From Comamonadaceae bacterium (lineage in GTDB: Bacteria; Pseudomonadota; Gammaproteobacteria; Burkholderiales; Burkholderiaceae_C): 64,000 bases of DNA. The stretch spans positions 110,038 to 174,037 of the forward strand of contig CANEXF010000007.1 in the NCBI GenBank assembly GCA_947443645.1, in the 5' to 3' direction. The notes under the pieces were generated by a model that ran no database searches, was not told the origin of the DNA, and worked only from the letters and a program-made list of their open reading frames with translations. Shown piece by piece: positions 8,641-17,306 of the stretch (within the stretch, counting starts at the first letter, position 1; each line of letters opens with the position of its first letter). A program made the position numbers and the translations under genes.

Positions 8641-9537
8641 ATGCCCTCCGTGGTTCTGGTCCCCTTCACAGCCCGCGATGGTGAAAACCTGGCGCTGTAC
8701 GAATGGCGTCCGCCCCAGAGAGCGCGCGTGCAGGACGCAGCGCCGCCGCGTGGGGTGGTGCTCATGGTTCACGGCCTGGGCGAGCATGCAGGGCGTTACG
8801 CGCATGTGGCGCAGCTGTTGATGGACTGGGGCTTTGTGGTGCGGGCCTACGACCAGCGCGGCCACGGCGAGTCGGGCGGCCGGCGTGGCGTGCTGCCGTC
8901 GGAGTCTGCGCTGATCGATGACCTGGCCGAAGTGCTTGATTACACCCGGCTGCACTGCGGGCCAGGGCTGCACGGCGGCAAGGAGCCACTGCCCGTGATC
9001 CTGCTGGGCCACAGCCTGGGTGGTCTGGTGGCCAGCCGGTTTGTGGCGCAGGGCAGTCGCCCGGTTCAGGGGCTGGTGTTGTGCTCGCCGGCGCTGGACG
9101 CAGGGTTTGGGGTTTTTCAAAAGCTGCTGCTGGCCGTGCTGCCGACGCTGGCGCCCAACTGGTGCGTCAACAATGGGCTCGATGTGCGCTACCTGTCGCA
9201 CGATGAGCGCGTGCGCAAGGCCTATGAAGCCGACCGGCAGGTGCACCGCAAGATTTCAGCGCGCCTGGCCCGCTTTATTGCCAGCGCCGGGCCGGCCGTT
9301 ATTGCCGCGGCCGGGCATTGGACGGTGCCGACGCTGCTGCTGTATGCGGGCGCGGACCGCCTGGTGAATCCACAAGGAAGCCGCGTCTTTGCCGAGGCCA
9401 GCGCCAATTCTCTGGCCGTCAAGCCTGGCACGGTCACGGCGGTCTGCTTTGAAGCGATGTACCACGAGCTGTTCAACGAGCTGCAGGCCGCACCGGTGTT
9501 TGACACGCTGCGCGTTTGGCTGGACGCCAGATTTTGA
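8641..9537 (+). CDS. Alpha/beta hydrolase, monoacylglycerol lipase/lysophospholipase type
   Basis: This is a serine hydrolase with the serine-aminopeptidase S33 (Hydrolase_4) architecture. The oxyanion motif is VLMVHGLGEHAGRYAHVA, followed by AYDQRGHGESGGRRG. The nucleophile elbow is LLGHSLGGLVASRF, the acid is in YAGADRLVNPQGS, and the histidine is in CFEAMYHELFNE. This pattern matches monoacylglycerol lipases and lysophospholipase L2-like proteins; the natural substrate is not known. It starts 11 bp after the M20 peptidase stop, so the two are probably cotranscribed. No signal peptide is seen, so it is likely cytoplasmic. Confidence 0.88.
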   Translation: MPSVVLVPFTARDGENLALYEWRPPQRARVQDAAPPRGVVLMVHGLGEHAGRYAHVAQLLMDWGFVVRAYDQRGHGESGGRRGVLPSESALIDDLAEVLDYTRLHCGPGLHGGKEPLPVILLGHSLGGLVASRFVAQGSRPVQGLVLCSPALDAGFGVFQKLLLAVLPTLAPNWCVNNGLDVRYLSHDERVRKAYEADRQVHRKISARLARFIASAGPAVIAAAGHWTVPTLLLYAGADRLVNPQGSRVFAEASANSLAVKPGTVTAVCFEAMYHELFNELQAAPVFDTLRVWLDARF

Positions 9538-9570
9538 ATGAAATAGGCTTGTCGCGACCTACTGGCGGTC

Positions 9571-9594
9571 GCAAGCAGCTATTTAATTTATAGC
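9571..9594. repeat. AGCTAT-family palindromic repeat
   Basis: GCAAGCAGCTAT, a short A/T-rich centre, then ATAGC. It lies in the 90-bp gap between the convergently transcribed hydrolase and MFS genes, where it could act as a bidirectional transcription stop. Related copies occur at about 2235, 11691, 23403, 32783, 41336 and 46065. Confidence 0.75.
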
Positions 9595-9629
9595 AAATTG
9601 AGTCAGACCAGCGCTTTGCCCTGAGCGGC

Positions 9630-10811
9630 CTAAAGCGCGGCCTGCCGGCGTTTGCTCCAGCCCAGCCAGGCCAGCGCCAGACCCGTCAGGCCCAGCGGCA
9701 GCAGCGAGCCCAGATTCAGCAGCGCCCAGCCCTGGGTGGTGACCAGCACGCCCGAGGCCAGCGACGAGAGCGCCAGTACGGCAAACACGCAAAAATTCAG
9801 CGCGCCCTGGGCCTTGTCCTTTTCTTCCGGGCGGTAGGCGCCCAGCGCCAGCGTGGTGCTGCCGGTGAACAGGAAGTTCCAGCCCAGCCCGAGCAAAAAC
9901 AGCGCGACCACGAACTGCTTAAAGTCCACGCCTGACAGCGCGACCAGCACGCACAGGACATTCAGCGCCAGGCCCACCGCCATGATGGGCAGCGTGCCAA
10001 AGCGCTTGATCAGGTGACCGGTGAAAAAGCCAGGCGCAAACATGCCTATCACATGCCACTCCAGCACCGTGGCGACATCAGAAAACGGCAGACTGCAGAT
10101 CTGCATGGCGATCGGTGTCGCCGCCATCAGCAGGTTCATCACGCCATAACCCAGGGCGCCAGCTGCTGCGGCGACGATGAACACCGGCTGGCGCATGATT
10201 TCAGCCAGTGGCCGGCCGCTGTCGGTGACGGGGCTGCCCGCCGCTTTTGCGCTTGGCGCTGGAAACTGGACAAAGGCCAGCAGCAGCATCGCCAGCAAGG
10301 CCACCCCGCTCAGCGCCAGGTAGGCCCCGGCAAAAGGCACGGCGGTCAGGTTGCGTGTGTAGGCCGCCAGATTTGGCCCAGCGATGGCGCCAAGCAGGCC
10401 GCCGGCCATGACCAGCGAGACGGCTTTTTCACGGAACGCTGGCAGCGCCAGTTCGGCGGCGGCAAAGCGGTAAAGCTGGGCGTTGGCGTTGTAATAACCG
10501 GCCACCAGAGTGGCCGCGACCAGCAGCCAGAAGTTCTTGCCATAGGCCGCATAGCAGCACACGGCGCTGGATCCCAGCGCCACCGCCAGTCCAAGCTGGA
10601 ACGAGGTCTTGCGGCCAAAGCGGCTTTGCGTGCGCGCCACCAGACCGGTCGACAAGGCGCCACCCACCACATAACCCATGACCGGCAGGGTTGCCATCCA
10701 GCCCAGCGGCGCCAGGTTCAGGCCCACCAGTCCATTGATGGCAATGAAGGTGACGTTGTTGGTCAGGAACAGACCTTGGCAAATCGCCAGCAGCCAGAGA
10801 TTGAGGTTCAT
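9630..10811 (-). CDS. MFS transporter
   Basis: This is a major facilitator superfamily permease of 393 aa with about 12 hydrophobic segments. The loop after TM2 reads ARTQSRFGRKTSF, a variant of the MFS motif A, and the midpoint loop is QFPAPSAKAAGSPVTDSGRP. Each half has a Gly-rich helix (GGLLGAIAGPNLAAY and FLLGLGWNFLFTGST). The substrate cannot be assigned; the overall look is of the YbfB/quinolone-resistance-like bacterial MFS branch. It stands convergent to the preceding hydrolase. It could form a unit with rsmE, whose stop lies about 50 bp upstream, but they are functionally unrelated. Confidence 0.87.
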   Translation of the reverse strand: MNLNLWLLAICQGLFLTNNVTFIAINGLVGLNLAPLGWMATLPVMGYVVGGALSTGLVARTQSRFGRKTSFQLGLAVALGSSAVCCYAAYGKNFWLLVAATLVAGYYNANAQLYRFAAAELALPAFREKAVSLVMAGGLLGAIAGPNLAAYTRNLTAVPFAGAYLALSGVALLAMLLLAFVQFPAPSAKAAGSPVTDSGRPLAEIMRQPVFIVAAAAGALGYGVMNLLMAATPIAMQICSLPFSDVATVLEWHVIGMFAPGFFTGHLIKRFGTLPIMAVGLALNVLCVLVALSGVDFKQFVVALFLLGLGWNFLFTGSTTLALGAYRPEEKDKAQGALNFCVFAVLALSSLASGVLVTTQGWALLNLGSLLPLGLTGLALAWLGWSKRRQAAL

Positions 10812-10861
10812 GGATTGAAAATGGGTGGGTAAATGAAGGGACGCACGCGCAGCTTCCGGCC

Positions 10862-11647
10862 TCAGGCCAGGTCGCTCAGCGCGATCAGCGACAGACAGGC
10901 CAGCGGCGCGGTCTCCGCGCGCAGCACGCGTGGGCCGAGCGTGACCGGCGCGAAGCCGCAGGCCATGGCGGCGGATTCCTCGGCGGCGCTCAGCCCGCCT
11001 TCGGGGCCGCTCAGAAAGGTCAGCGCACCGGCATCATGGCTGTGCAGCGCCACCGCCTTGGCCAGGGCCTGCGTGCCTTCGCGCAGTGACAGCAGCAAGC
11101 GTTCCCCGCTGTGGGTCGCGTTTGGCAAGCCCGGCTGGTCCAGACGTTTGAGCCAGTCTGTCAGGCTGGCGACCTCGTGCAGCAAGGGAATACGGTTGCG
11201 GCCGCACTGTTCGCTGGCGGCCACGGCGATGCCGCGCCAGTGGGCGAGTTTTTTGTCGGCGCGGTCACCCTTGATGCGCAGCACGCTACGCTCGCACATC
11301 AGCGGCTGTATGCTGGCCACGCCCAGCTCGGTGGCTTTTTCAATCAGCCAGTCCATGCGCTCGTTGGCCGGCATGCCGACGGCCAGGTGCACGGCGCGCC
11401 GGCTCTCGCGCTGGCTCGCGCTGTAGGCGCCTACCGTGACCTGCACATCGCTGCGGCCCATGTGGGTGATGGTGGCTTCAAACGCGCCTTCCGGGCTGTC
11501 GCTGTCACGCGATCCCTGGCCATTGAACAGCGTGATGCTGTCGCCGGGCTGCAGGCGCAGCACCTGCACATGGCGCGCCGCGTGCTCTGGCAGGCTCACG
11601 GCGCTACCCGTGACAAGTTCCAGGTCGGCGTAAAAACGCGCGCTCAT
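10862..11647 (-). CDS. rsmE: 16S rRNA (uracil(1498)-N(3))-methyltransferase
   Basis: RsmE methylates U1498 of 16S rRNA using SAM and has the SPOUT fold. The N-terminal PUA-like region starts MSARFYADLELVTG and continues HAARHVQVLRLQPGDSITLFNGQG. The C-terminal knot shows the diagnostic FLSGPEGGLSAAEE and LGPRVLRAETAPLACLSLI motifs. Family members normally have IGPEGG and LG.RILR.ETA, so this is a clear match. Length (261 aa) is slightly above the usual ~245. It is encoded between amgK and the MFS gene on the same strand. Confidence 0.95.
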   Translation of the reverse strand: MSARFYADLELVTGSAVSLPEHAARHVQVLRLQPGDSITLFNGQGSRDSDSPEGAFEATITHMGRSDVQVTVGAYSASQRESRRAVHLAVGMPANERMDWLIEKATELGVASIQPLMCERSVLRIKGDRADKKLAHWRGIAVAASEQCGRNRIPLLHEVASLTDWLKRLDQPGLPNATHSGERLLLSLREGTQALAKAVALHSHDAGALTFLSGPEGGLSAAEESAAMACGFAPVTLGPRVLRAETAPLACLSLIALSDLA

Positions 11648-11690
11648 GGCTGGCTCCGGCGCGCCGGGTAGTGGCTGGTGCAGCCGCGAA

Positions 11691-11719
11691 GCGCTACAAA
11701 AAAAGTAGCTGCTTGCGCT
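11691..11719. repeat. AGCTAT-family palindromic repeat
   Basis: GCGCTAC, an A-run, then GTAGCTGCTTGCGC. It lies in the gap between amgK and rsmE, both on the minus strand, in the opposite orientation to the 9571 copy. The imperfect arms could form a hairpin in the transcript. Confidence 0.65.
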
Positions 11720-11750
11720 TTATGGGTGGGGGCTAGGGCTTTGTTTGGCA

Positions 11751-13019
11751 TTAAAAAGTGTAGCCTATGCGGGTCTCGTTGCCTTCAATTTCGTCGAGCA
11801 GCACCATGAGCGGGCCGAGCTGGCGGTAACGCGCGCAAGTCGCGCGTGCATAGCGGATGAAACGCGGCGTGTCGGCCAGGTATTTGGGCTTGCCGTCACG
11901 CAGCGTCAGGCGCGCGAAGATGCCCAGCACCTTGAGATGGCGCTGCAAACCCATCCATTCCACCGCGCGGTAAAACTCGCCGAAGTCATCGCCCACAGGC
12001 AGCCCCGCCTGGCGCGCCTTTTGCCAGTAACGCACCGTGACATCGAGCACGAAATCTTCTTCCCAGCTTAAAAACGCATCGCGCATCAGGCTGGCGATGT
12101 CGTAGCTGATAGGGCCATACACTGCGTCCTGGAAATCCAGGATGCCCAGAGATGGTGCCCCCACGCTTGTCACTGCGTGTACTTCGCTGCGTTCGTTAGC
12201 CCCCACGCTCGTCGCTTCGCGTACTACGCTGCCCCCCGAGGGGGCTAATTTCCCTTGGGGCGGCCCGTCGGGAAATTGATTGACACCTACGCTGGCTGCG
12301 CCTGGATTCCGTTCGTTATGAGCTTGGCTAAGGATGACTCCCGAGGGGGCGACCATCAGGTTTCTGGGCATGAAGTCTCTGTGGACATAGACTCTGGCGC
12401 CACCTAGCGAATGCAAGTTGCTGGCCTTGATCAGCTCGAACGCTGTATCGAGCTTGGTTTGGATACCGGTGTCCAGCGCCAGCCCTTTGTGTTTGCCGAC
12501 ATACCACTCTGGAAACAAGGCCAGTTCGCGGCTCAGCAGGGCCTCGTCATAAGGCGGTAGCACGCCGGGTTTGGACGACAGCTGCCAGCGCACCAGTGCG
12601 TCCAGCGCGTCCATGTAGAGCGCGTAGTGCGCATCGCTTGGTAGGGCGATGGCGTCCACCGCTGCTGGTGGCGCGATCACCTCCATCATGGTCTGCGCGC
12701 CCAGGTCGCTGAGCAGCATGAAGCCCTGCGCCTGGTCCCAGGCCAGCACGCGCGGGGCCTGCAGGCCCGCGTCCAGCATCAGCTTGGCGACCTTGACGAA
12801 GGGATGGCAGTCTTCTTTTTCGGGTGGCGCATCCATGATGATGTAGCTCGCGGCCACGCCATCGACTCTGAAATAGCGCCTGAAGCTGGCATCTGCCGAG
12901 GCTGGGCGCACGCTTTGCGGCGTGAGTTGGTGCGCGCTGGCGACGCTGGACAGCCAAGCAGAAAAAGCGCTGGCGCGCGCCGGGTCGTCCCACACGATGG
13001 GGTTGGCAGAGGCGGTCAT
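11751..13019 (-). CDS. amgK: N-acetylmuramate/N-acetylglucosamine kinase AmgK-like phosphotransferase, with repeat insertion
   Basis: This is an aminoglycoside-phosphotransferase-fold sugar kinase. In Pseudomonas, AmgK phosphorylates MurNAc at the anomeric position for cell-wall recycling, and its gene lies divergent from lptD, as here. The sequence shows DASFRRYFRV near the N-terminus, a catalytic loop YVHRDFMPRNLMV and the metal-binding Asp in GILDFQDAVYGPISYDIASL. About 67 residues encoded by repeat DNA (12152-12352) separate RNLMV from LGILDFQD, that is, they lie between the catalytic loop and the metal-binding Asp. I chose ATG 13019 (MTASANPIVWDD); an in-frame ATG at 13088 would add an unrelated Arg-rich leader. 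Its pathway partner murU is 19 kb away. Confidence 0.87.
   Translation of the reverse strand: MTASANPIVWDDPARASAFSAWLSSVASAHQLTPQSVRPASADASFRRYFRVDGVAASYIIMDAPPEKEDCHPFVKVAKLMLDAGLQAPRVLAWDQAQGFMLLSDLGAQTMMEVIAPPAAVDAIALPSDAHYALYMDALDALVRWQLSSKPGVLPPYDEALLSRELALFPEWYVGKHKGLALDTGIQTKLDTAFELIKASNLHSLGGARVYVHRDFMPRNLMVAPSGVILSQAHNERNPGAASVGVNQFPDGPPQGKLAPSGGSVVREATSVGANERSEVHAVTSVGAPSLGILDFQDAVYGPISYDIASLMRDAFLSWEEDFVLDVTVRYWQKARQAGLPVGDDFGEFYRAVEWMGLQRHLKVLGIFARLTLRDGKPKYLADTPRFIRYARATCARYRQLGPLMVLLDEIEGNETRIGYTF
12152..12352 (+). repeat. Composite repeat insertion inside amgK
   Basis: This is a mosaic of modules: a decayed core (about 12156-12195), a full 47-bp core (12199-12245), a hairpin with AATTTCCC / GGGAAATT arms (about 12247-12280), and a degenerate copy of the TTCGTCCTGAGCTTGTCGAA-type repeat (about 12309-12340). 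All of it is translated through in frame on the minus strand. Confidence 0.88.
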
Positions 13020-13134
13020 GGCTGTTCCAGTCAGGCTTAGGTTGGATGGGGGGCGGCGCGCCCGGATGTATGGGGCGCAGACGGTCATGGATAATCAGGG
13101 CTGATTTTACAAACGGGTTTAGCTCCTACCAACG

Positions 13135-15567
13135 ATGCGCCTCGCATCCCCCTCGCCTTTTATTCTTTCCCCGCTGTCACAAGCTGTGCTCTGCCTGGCC
13201 CTGGGCGCCACGCTGGGGCTGCTTGGCGCTGCGCCTGCGCAGGCGCAGCCGACGACTGAGCCTGGCGTTCCAGGCGAGCCGCAAGCGGGCCCGCAGACAC
13301 CGCTGGGGCTCAAACCCAGCGCCATGCTGGCCGAAAAGCCGCCCGAGGGTGCCGCCAATGTGCCGCCGACTTTTGTGTTTGGTGACACGGTGTCGGGGCG
13401 ACCTGATCTGGAGACCGTGATTGACGGCCATGCCGAACTGCGGCGCGGCAGCACGGCCATACGCGCCGACCGCATCGACTTCTTTTTGCCGGACGACACC
13501 CTCAAGGCGCGCGGCAATGTACGCATCAGCAGCGATGGCAACCAGTTCCGCGGGCCCGAGCTGGACCTCAAGCTCGATACCTTTGAGGGCTTTTTCCGCA
13601 AGGCGGGCTACCGCTTTTTGTCCAATGGCGGCAACGGCGAGTCCGCGCGCATAGACTTTATTGACGACAAGCATCTGATTGCCCGCAATGCCACGTTCAC
13701 GACCTGCGAGCGCGGCGACGAGGCGAGCTGGTCGCCCGACTGGGTATTGACCGGCAGCAGTTTCAAGTTTGATCTGGACCAGGAAACCGGCGAGGCGATA
13801 GGCGGCGTCCTGCGCTTCAAGGACGTGCCGATTCTGGCGCTACCGTCCATCAGCTTTCCGCTCAGCGAAAAGCGCAAATCAGGTTTTCTGGCGCCGACTT
13901 TCAATCTCGACAGCACCAGTGGCGCCATGGTCGGTCAGCCTTATTACTTCAACATCGCCCCGAACCGGGACGCCACGATCACGCCTACGCTGATGAGCAA
14001 GCGTGGGCTGGACCTGGGCGCTGACTACCGCTATCTGGAGCCAGGCTATTCCGGCCGGCTGCGTGCCAATCTGATGCCTGGTGACAAGCTGAGCAACTCC
14101 AACCGCTGGGCTTATTCGCTGCAGCAGGTGGGCTCGGTCAACACCGGCTTGTCCGCCGTGGGCGGCGTGGGCCTCAACCTCAATCTCAACCGCGTCAGCG
14201 ACAACAACTACTGGCGCGATTTCCCGCGTGCCAGCACCACGCTAACGCAGCGGCTGCTGGCCGACGACGCCAGCATGAGCTGGGGTCGCGGCTTTTTGAC
14301 CGCCGGCGTACGCGTGCTCAAGTGGCAGACGCTGCAGGATGTCACGGCGCCCATCGTGCCGCCTTATGACCGCCTGCCGCAGATCACGGCCGCCTACACC
14401 CGTATCAATACGCCCGTGGCCGGTTTGAGCGGCATTGACTGGTCGATTTCTACCGATTTCACGCGGTTTTCAGCCGACCGCGTGCTTACCGGGCAACCGA
14501 ACAGCGACCGTGCCGTGGCGCTGGCGCAGATCAGCCGCCCGTGGATTGCGCCGGGTTGGTTCTTCACGCCCAAACTGCAGCTGCACGCCACCAGCTACCG
14601 CTTTGACAGTCCTTTGGCCACTGGCGGTCTGTCGGCGGCGCGCGCCGTGCCTACCTTCAGTCTGGACAGCGGGCTGCATTTCGAGCGCAATGCCAGCTTT
14701 CTGGACCGCAGTTTCACGCAGACCCTGGAGCCACGTGCGTTTTATGTGCGCACACCTTTTCGCGACCAGAGCATGTTGCCCAACTATGACTCGGCTGCCA
14801 GTGACTTCAACTTTGCTACGGTGTTCACGGAAAACCGCTTTGTCGGCAATGACCGTATTGCAGACGCCAATCTGCTCACCCTGGGGGTCACCTCGCGCCT
14901 GCTCAATCCTGAAACCGGCGTAGAGGCCGTGCGCTTCGGTGTCGCCCAGCGGCTGCGTTTTGAAGACCAGAAAGTGAGCTTGCCCGGCGGCCTGCCAGTG
15001 ACGGACCGCATCAGTGATTTGCTGTTTGGCACCACCATCAACTGGATTCCGCAGTGGTCATTTGATGGCACTGTGCAGTACAACCCCAAGATAGGCCAGT
15101 CAGAGCGCAGCTCTTTCGGCGTGCGCTACAACCCCGGCAATTACCGGGTCATCAGTGCCGCCATCAGGCGTCAGCGCGACATCAGCGACTCCATGGATGT
15201 GGGCTGGCAATGGCCGATCAACGATTTGTGGGGCGACAAGGGGCAAGACCTGGGCGCTGGCCGTGGTCAGGGTGGCGGGCGTTATTACAGCGTTGGCCGA
15301 CTCAACTACAGCGTGTTGGACAAAAAACTCGTTGATGCAATTGTTGGCCTTGAGTACGATGGCTGCTGCTGGATCAGCCGGGTCGTGCTGCAGCGCTCGC
15401 AGAGCACGACGGCGATCTCGAACACCCGCATATTGTTTCAGCTCGAGCTGGTCGGTTTCTCCCGGCTCGGCATCAATCCGCTGGACACCTTGAAATTGAA
15501 CGTCCCGCGTTACCAGTACCTGCGTGACCAAGTGTCAGCGCCTAGCCGCTTTACCAACTATGACTAA
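13135..15567 (+). CDS. lptD: LPS-assembly outer-membrane protein LptD
   Basis: LptD is the outer-membrane beta-barrel that, with LptE, inserts lipopolysaccharide into the outer leaflet. A signal peptide spans about residues 1-38 (ending APAQAQ). An LptA/OstA-like periplasmic domain follows (FVFGDTVSGRPDLETVIDGHAELRRG), then a large barrel from about residue 250 to the end. Cys residues are seen in FTTCERGDE and in YDGCCWISRV, matching the conserved second Cys and the C-terminal CC pair of LptD. The early N-terminal Cys of E. coli has no obvious counterpart after the signal peptide. The gene diverges from amgK and overlaps surA. Confidence 0.96.
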   Translation: MRLASPSPFILSPLSQAVLCLALGATLGLLGAAPAQAQPTTEPGVPGEPQAGPQTPLGLKPSAMLAEKPPEGAANVPPTFVFGDTVSGRPDLETVIDGHAELRRGSTAIRADRIDFFLPDDTLKARGNVRISSDGNQFRGPELDLKLDTFEGFFRKAGYRFLSNGGNGESARIDFIDDKHLIARNATFTTCERGDEASWSPDWVLTGSSFKFDLDQETGEAIGGVLRFKDVPILALPSISFPLSEKRKSGFLAPTFNLDSTSGAMVGQPYYFNIAPNRDATITPTLMSKRGLDLGADYRYLEPGYSGRLRANLMPGDKLSNSNRWAYSLQQVGSVNTGLSAVGGVGLNLNLNRVSDNNYWRDFPRASTTLTQRLLADDASMSWGRGFLTAGVRVLKWQTLQDVTAPIVPPYDRLPQITAAYTRINTPVAGLSGIDWSISTDFTRFSADRVLTGQPNSDRAVALAQISRPWIAPGWFFTPKLQLHATSYRFDSPLATGGLSAARAVPTFSLDSGLHFERNASFLDRSFTQTLEPRAFYVRTPFRDQSMLPNYDSAASDFNFATVFTENRFVGNDRIADANLLTLGVTSRLLNPETGVEAVRFGVAQRLRFEDQKVSLPGGLPVTDRISDLLFGTTINWIPQWSFDGTVQYNPKIGQSERSSFGVRYNPGNYRVISAAIRRQRDISDSMDVGWQWPINDLWGDKGQDLGAGRGQGGGRYYSVGRLNYSVLDKKLVDAIVGLEYDGCCWISRVVLQRSQSTTAISNTRILFQLELVGFSRLGINPLDTLKLNVPRYQYLRDQVSAPSRFTNYD

Positions 15568-16981
15568 ATCCTGCTTCAAATTTCGCGCTGCTGTGCTTGC
15601 CCTCGGGGCGCGCAAGCCGCTGGCCGGTCTGCTGCTGATGCTGCCTGCGCTGCTGCTTCAGGCGCAAGGTCTCAAGCCTTCGCCCCGGCTGCAGGTGCCC
15701 GATCTGGCGGCCATCAGCGTGGCCAGGCCAGGCAGCGCCTCAGAGGTGCAGCGGCAGGCCGACTTCATTGTTGCCATCGTCAACTCCGAGCCGGTCACCA
15801 ATAACGAGGTCCGCGCCAAATTGATACGCGCCGAGCAGCAGCTCAGCCAGCAAGGCGCGGCGTTGCCGCCACGCAGCGAGCTGGCCCGACAAGTGCTGGA
15901 GCGCCTTATAGGCGACAAGGCGCAGCTGCAGGAGGCCCGCAACTCAGGTCTGCGTGTTGAAGACAATGCGATTGAAAACGCCGTGCTCGGCGTGGCGCAG
16001 CAAAACCAGTTGTCGGTCGACGAGTTGCGCAAGCGACTGGCGGCCGACGGCATTGCCTACAGCCGCTTTCGTTCTGAGTTGCGTGACGAGTTGATGGTCA
16101 GCCGTTTGCGCCAGCGCGAAGTCGACGCGCGCGTCAAAGTCACAGATGCCGATATTGACCAGTTCCTGCGTGATCAGGAAGGCAGCAAGGACCAGGCATC
16201 GCTGGAAATCAACCTGGCCCAGATTCTGATCGCCGTGCCTGAAAATGCCACGCCGGAACAGGTTGCGGCATTGCAGCTCAAAGCGCAGCAGGCGGCCGAT
16301 CGTGCGCGTGCGGGTGCTGATTTTGCCGCGCTGGTAACCGAGTATTCGGACACCGCTGCGCGCGCCGAAGGCGGCCAGATGGGTTTGCGCAACGCCGAGC
16401 GCTATCCGCCGCTGTTTCTGGACGCCACGCAAAACCTGCGCGCAGGCGAGCTTGCTGGACCGGTGCGCAGCGGCGCTGGTTTTCACGTTCTCAAGGTGAT
16501 TGAGAAGAAGCAGGCCGGCACGACCGGAATCAACATCACGCAAACCCATAGCCGCCACATCCTACTGCGCCTGAGTCCGCAGTTCGGCGAGGCTGCGGCG
16601 GTGGAGAAACTGGCCGATATCAAAAAACGCATCCTCAGTGGTCAGACAGATTTTGCTGGCATGGCCAAGGAATACAGTGCAGACGGCTCGGCCAAGGACG
16701 GTGGTGATTTGGGCTGGGCCAATCCCGGCATGTTTGTGCCTGAGTTTGAGCAGGCCATGAACCGACTGGCACCGGGTCAGATTTCCGATCCTGTAACCTC
16801 CCGCTTTGGCGTGCACCTGATTCAGGTCATCGAGCGCAAAGACGCGCAGTTGTCGACCCGCGACCAGCGCGAGCTGGCCAGAAACGTGCTGCGGGAGAAA
16901 AAACAGGAAGAGGCCTACCTGCTGTGGGCCCAGGAAGTGCGCGGCCGGGCCTATGTGGAGTACCGCGAGCCGCCGCAGTGA
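15560..16981 (+). CDS. surA: Periplasmic chaperone and peptidyl-prolyl isomerase SurA
   Basis: SurA escorts unfolded outer-membrane proteins across the periplasm. The N-terminus has a basic stretch and a hydrophobic core (LAGLLLMLPALLLQAQG), consistent with export. The SurA N-domain (IVAIVNSEPVTNNEVRAKL) is followed by two parvulin domains, the first around LAQILIAVPENAT to GAGFHVLKVIEKK and the second around THSRHILLRLSPQ to RFGVHLIQVIERK. The ATG at 15560 overlaps the lptD stop, which favours it over an in-frame GTG at 15524. The usual downstream neighbour pdxA is missing; repeat DNA lies there instead. Confidence 0.95.
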   Translation: MTKSCFKFRAAVLALGARKPLAGLLLMLPALLLQAQGLKPSPRLQVPDLAAISVARPGSASEVQRQADFIVAIVNSEPVTNNEVRAKLIRAEQQLSQQGAALPPRSELARQVLERLIGDKAQLQEARNSGLRVEDNAIENAVLGVAQQNQLSVDELRKRLAADGIAYSRFRSELRDELMVSRLRQREVDARVKVTDADIDQFLRDQEGSKDQASLEINLAQILIAVPENATPEQVAALQLKAQQAADRARAGADFAALVTEYSDTAARAEGGQMGLRNAERYPPLFLDATQNLRAGELAGPVRSGAGFHVLKVIEKKQAGTTGINITQTHSRHILLRLSPQFGEAAAVEKLADIKKRILSGQTDFAGMAKEYSADGSAKDGGDLGWANPGMFVPEFEQAMNRLAPGQISDPVTSRFGVHLIQVIERKDAQLSTRDQRELARNVLREKKQEEAYLLWAQEVRGRAYVEYREPPQ

Positions 16982-16982
16982 T

Positions 16983-17262
16983 GTTGCCCCCACGCTCGCT
17001 CGCTGCGCGTAGCTCGCTGCCCCCCGAGTGGGCCGCTACGCCTGCGGCCCGGCAGAGCCGGTTCCGCGGCCCCTGCTTGAATAGAAATTCACCCCCACGT
17101 TCGCTCGCTGCGCGTAGCTCTCTGCCCCCCGAGGGGGCGAATTTCCCTTGGGGCGGCCCGGCGGGAAATTGCCGGCCCCTACGTTCGCTCGCTGCGCAGA
17201 GCTCTCTGACCCTGAATTCCGTTCGTCCTGAGCTTGTCGAAGGATGCCTTCCGAGTGGGCTA
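16983..17262 (+). repeat. Repeat block between surA and rsmA
   Basis: The 325-bp gap is almost wholly repeat DNA. Core-like copies begin at about 16985 and 17091, a third truncated core starts near 17176, a GGCCCGGCAGAGCCGG module lies near 17047-17062, an AATTTCCC / GGGAAATT hairpin near 17138-17170, and a TTCGTCCTGAGCTTGTCGAA copy near 17222-17241. The modules are the same as those inside metX, amgK and the M20 gene, but joined in a different order. Confidence 0.88.
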
Positions 17263-17306
17263 ATTCCCTCAGGCGCGTCTCGCGTGCCGGCTGATTACAC
17301 AATGAT

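Noticed and set aside
13020..13088. N-terminal extension of amgK to the ATG at 13088
   Set aside because: The added residues are Arg/Pro-rich and unlike the family; the conserved start fits ATG 13019.
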